DNA from: Candidatus Zixiibacteriota bacterium
GTDB lineage: Bacteria > Zixibacteria > MSB-5A5 > GN15 > FEB-12
DNA: 6,269 nucleotides
Assembly: GCA_003641415.1 (NCBI GenBank)
Contig: QNAG01000164.1
Coordinates: forward strand, 1 to 6,269
Reading direction: 5' to 3'
Part shown: one piece after another, positions 3,942 through 6,269 of the stretch
Layout of the letters: each line of letters begins with the position of its first letter
Position numbering within the stretch: position 1 is the stretch's first letter
Position numbers and translations under genes: made by a program
The notes under the pieces: generated by a model
Databases searched by the model: none
Told to the model about the DNA's origin: nothing
What the model saw: the letters and a program-made list of their open reading frames with translations, nothing else

Positions 3942-6107
3942 ATGTTATCCACATTCAAAGTAACTCTGATTGTACTATTATTACTGGTTCCGACCATAAT
4001 GGCGACATCAGAAAAATACGCTTTAATTAGTGTGTCTGAGATGACTAAGCAACAATATCTCACTCTGGCTCAGATGGGTATGGATATCGCCGAAGTTCAT
4101 AAAGACACCCTGAAGATCGTCGCTACATCAAGAGACTTGTCCAATCTGGAAACTGCCGGAATACCATTTACAATTGAGCGCCCTGATCTTTCGGCTTTCT
4201 ATCAATCTCGCAATAAGGCTGCAATGACGATGGGTGGGTTCCGAACCTTCTCTGAAATTGTAGCCTACGTTGACTCAATTACAGCAGCCAATCCGAACAT
4301 ACTGACACCTAAGTGGTCTTTGGGAACATCCCTTGAGGGACGAGATCTATGGGCTGTTAAGCTTTCGGATAATCCGGGGATAGACGAGGACGAACCGGAA
4401 GTGCTTTACATATCGCTTATCCATGCCCGTGAACCTGCAGCCCAGGCTTCCTTGCTTCATTTTCTGGAGCATCTGGTAACCAACTATGGTTCTGATCCGG
4501 AAATAACCGAATTGATAAATACTCGCGAGTTGTATTTCGTGCCTGTGCAAAACCCCGATGGGTATGTTAAAAATGAGCAGGACTTTCCGGAAGGTGGGGG
4601 TATGTGGCGTAAGAATCTTAGAAATAATGGCGACGGGGAGTTTGGTGTTGACCTCAACCGCAACTATGGATACAAATGGGGATACGACAACATGGGGTCT
4701 TCCGATAATACCGCAAGTGAGACATATCGAGGAACAGCTCCTTTTTCAGAACCAGAAACAGACCTGGTGCGCAGCTTTATTTTATCACGTGAGTTTGTCA
4801 TTATTCATAATTTCCACACCTACTCCAATCTGGAACTGTGGACACCAAGCTATGATCGCTTTTTTTCACCTCAGGAAGACTTTTTTAGAAACCTCGGCGA
4901 TTCACTGACCCAATACAACGGCTACACTCCGGAAATCGGGTGGACCTTATACCCAACCAACGGAGATGCTGATGATTGGGCATGGGGTGACACAATCTCC
5001 AAACCGCGTATTATTTCTCTAACCTGCGAGATAGGAAACTATGATGATGGTTTCTGGCCTGATCCGTTACGTATTCCTTTTCTTGTAGCTGAGAATGTTT
5101 GGCCCAACTTGTACCTCGCTAAGATCGCTGATGATCCGTACATTATCGGTCCACCTCAACAACCTGAGATTATTAGTCCGGACTCCGCTAATGGTACATT
5201 TACGTTGCAGTGGCAGCATGATGACATAGTAAATCCGGCTGTCTCTTACCGTCTTATGGAGTACACAGACAAACAGACTGTAAACGATGATGCTGAGAGT
5301 GATTATGGTTACTGGGAAACAGCCCAAATGAATCGCGCTGATTATCGTAGCCATTCAGGTGTCTGGTCCTGGTTTACCGATTCTCATAACCGCTCTCATC
5401 ATTGGTTGCTTTCTGAAACCCCATACACAGTTGGAGAAAATGATTCACTGCGGTTTTGGACCTGGTACGACATTGAAGAAGGCTGGGATTATTTCTATGT
5501 GCAGGTTTCTGATGATGGCGGATGCACTTTTGAGAATCTATCCAACGAACTTACTACCGACGATGATCCTAATGGCCTGAATCTTGGCAACGGTATTACA
5601 GGAACATCCGACGATTGGATCGAAGCTAAGTTCACTCTTTCCACCTATGAGGGGAAAACAGTGATGTTCCGACTGGCTTACTTCACTGATTCGTGGACTC
5701 TCGAAGAGGGTGTATATATCGATGATATAGCAAATATAGACTTCTATAGCACAGAGACCGAGATTGATCCCGCACTCGCCAATTCTCATTACGATTTTAT
5801 TGATAAGGAAGAAGGTAATTATTACTATCGGGTTGCTGCGACTGATTTGGAGAATCAGGAATCACGCATGTCAGACCTGTTCCATGTTCATGTAGTGAAT
5901 GGATATATTGTTGGTGACGTGGATGGTTCGGGCGCTATTGATGTAGCGGACCTGACCTATTTGGTTAACTATCTGTTTATTGGTGGACCCGCGCCTGTTC
6001 CGGAAGAATCCGGAAATCTCGATTGTAATGGTGAGATCGACGTAGCTGATCTCACGTTCCTTGTAGCCTACCTGTTCCTGGGAGGACCTGAACCGGTGTG
6101 TCCTTGA
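3942..6107 (+). CDS. Secreted M14 zinc carboxypeptidase with immune-inhibitor-A-like jellyroll and type I dockerin
   Basis: A 721-aa exported metallopeptidase. Residues 1-21 are a signal peptide (K6, then LIVLLLLVPTIMA, likely cut after A21). An N-terminal segment (about 25-95) resembles a propeptide. The M14 catalytic domain (about 100-395) has zinc ligands H161 and E164 (HARE) and H292 (NFHTYSN), substrate-binding R134 and N239/R240 (DLNRNYG), the NPDGY and MWRKNLR blocks, Y337 as the likely mobile tyrosine, and catalytic E363 in TCEIGNYDDG. It resembles carboxypeptidase T-type enzymes, which remove C-terminal residues. An Fn3-like half (409-440) is followed by a MAM/immune-inhibitor-A-like jellyroll (about 447-605: HSGVWSWF, FWTWYDIEEGWDYFYVQVS, GVYIDDI) and a second Fn3-like half (about 615-652). 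Two dockerin loops (659-670 and 692-703) end the protein. The frame is intact and all catalytic residues are present. The dockerin implies docking to a cohesin partner or the cell surface. The peptide substrate is unknown. Confidence 0.93.
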   Translation: MLSTFKVTLIVLLLLVPTIMATSEKYALISVSEMTKQQYLTLAQMGMDIAEVHKDTLKIVATSRDLSNLETAGIPFTIERPDLSAFYQSRNKAAMTMGGFRTFSEIVAYVDSITAANPNILTPKWSLGTSLEGRDLWAVKLSDNPGIDEDEPEVLYISLIHAREPAAQASLLHFLEHLVTNYGSDPEITELINTRELYFVPVQNPDGYVKNEQDFPEGGGMWRKNLRNNGDGEFGVDLNRNYGYKWGYDNMGSSDNTASETYRGTAPFSEPETDLVRSFILSREFVIIHNFHTYSNLELWTPSYDRFFSPQEDFFRNLGDSLTQYNGYTPEIGWTLYPTNGDADDWAWGDTISKPRIISLTCEIGNYDDGFWPDPLRIPFLVAENVWPNLYLAKIADDPYIIGPPQQPEIISPDSANGTFTLQWQHDDIVNPAVSYRLMEYTDKQTVNDDAESDYGYWETAQMNRADYRSHSGVWSWFTDSHNRSHHWLLSETPYTVGENDSLRFWTWYDIEEGWDYFYVQVSDDGGCTFENLSNELTTDDDPNGLNLGNGITGTSDDWIEAKFTLSTYEGKTVMFRLAYFTDSWTLEEGVYIDDIANIDFYSTETEIDPALANSHYDFIDKEEGNYYYRVAATDLENQESRMSDLFHVHVVNGYIVGDVDGSGAIDVADLTYLVNYLFIGGPAPVPEESGNLDCNGEIDVADLTFLVAYLFLGGPEPVCP

Positions 6108-6135
6108 TGGTGTTGTTACCATAACTAAAATATAT

Positions 6136-6177
6136 AACGGTCGCTTCCTCTTGCAAGAAGTGGCCGTTTTACTTTTT
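6136..6177 (+). terminator. Rho-independent terminator of the M14 peptidase gene
   Basis: A 12-bp stem (AACGGTCGCTTC with GAAGTGGCCGTT, two G-U pairs) around a 9-base loop spans 6136-6168, followed by a T-rich run (TTTTACTTTTT). It starts 28 bases after the TGA of the peptidase gene. Confidence 0.8.
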
Positions 6178-6269
6178 AGATATCCATTTAGAATCAAGTT
6201 GAACCGATAGCTCGCAGCAAGAAAGTTGTACCCAAAGGCACTATTTTTGTTTAGTTAGAGTGATTCTCA

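Noticed and set aside
3785..4030. Plus-strand open frame of 81 codons before and overlapping the peptidase gene
   Set aside because: It starts with TTG inside promoter-like sequence and overlaps the peptidase signal peptide in another frame. The GGAGGA at 3811-3816 leads only to ATG-TCT-TGA.
6178..6269. Possible start or end of another gene at the right edge
   Set aside because: No frame looks coding. A 7-base inverted repeat (AGAATCA/TGATTCT) there is short enough to be chance.

Overview
The window looks bacterial. Genes carry clear Shine-Dalgarno sites, there are credible sigma70-type promoter boxes, and both proteins on the right begin with putative export signals. The best lineage clue is the C-terminal dockerin of the large peptidase (paired D-x-D/N-x-S/N-G-x-I-D-V-A-D loops, each followed by LxxLVxYLFxGGP). 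That style is typical of candidate phylum Zixibacteria and related FCB-group or uncultivated bacteria. The taxonomic call is an inference. No rRNA, tRNA or CRISPR array was seen.

Layout. Positions 1-353 are a gene-poor flank. It holds the end of a broken IS110-like transposase (1-129), a pair of inverted interspersed-repeat copies (185-293) and a strong GAAA-loop hairpin (314-339). Positions 354-2977 hold a tight minus-strand operon, transcribed from right to left: archaeal-type HMG-CoA synthase, SCP-x/archaeal-type acetyl-CoA acetyltransferase (thiolase), and a DUF35 OB-fold protein. The spacing is very tight: a Shine-Dalgarno overlaps the first stop codon, and a TAATG stop/start overlap links the last two genes. 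A sigma70-like promoter is proposed at 3053-3081. Positions 2978-3171 are a divergent intergenic region. At 3172-3750 (+) lies an unrecognised, probably exported 192-aa protein. At 3942-6107 (+) lies a secreted M14 zinc carboxypeptidase with an immune-inhibitor-A/MAM-like jellyroll, Fn3-like flanks and a type I dockerin. It has its own good promoter (3834-3861) and a rho-independent terminator (6136-6177). The last ~90 bases hold nothing recognisable.

How the genes work together. The three minus-strand genes match the archaeal thiolase/DUF35/HMG-CoA synthase complex. In that complex, acetoacetyl-CoA made by the thiolase is passed directly to HMG-CoA synthase, pulling an unfavourable condensation forward, with DUF35 as the bridging subunit. 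Here the DUF35 protein has lost all four zinc-ribbon cysteines while keeping the surrounding motif. The two plus-strand genes look like unrelated envelope or secreted functions. No later mevalonate-pathway gene lies in the window, so the fate of the HMG-CoA is open.
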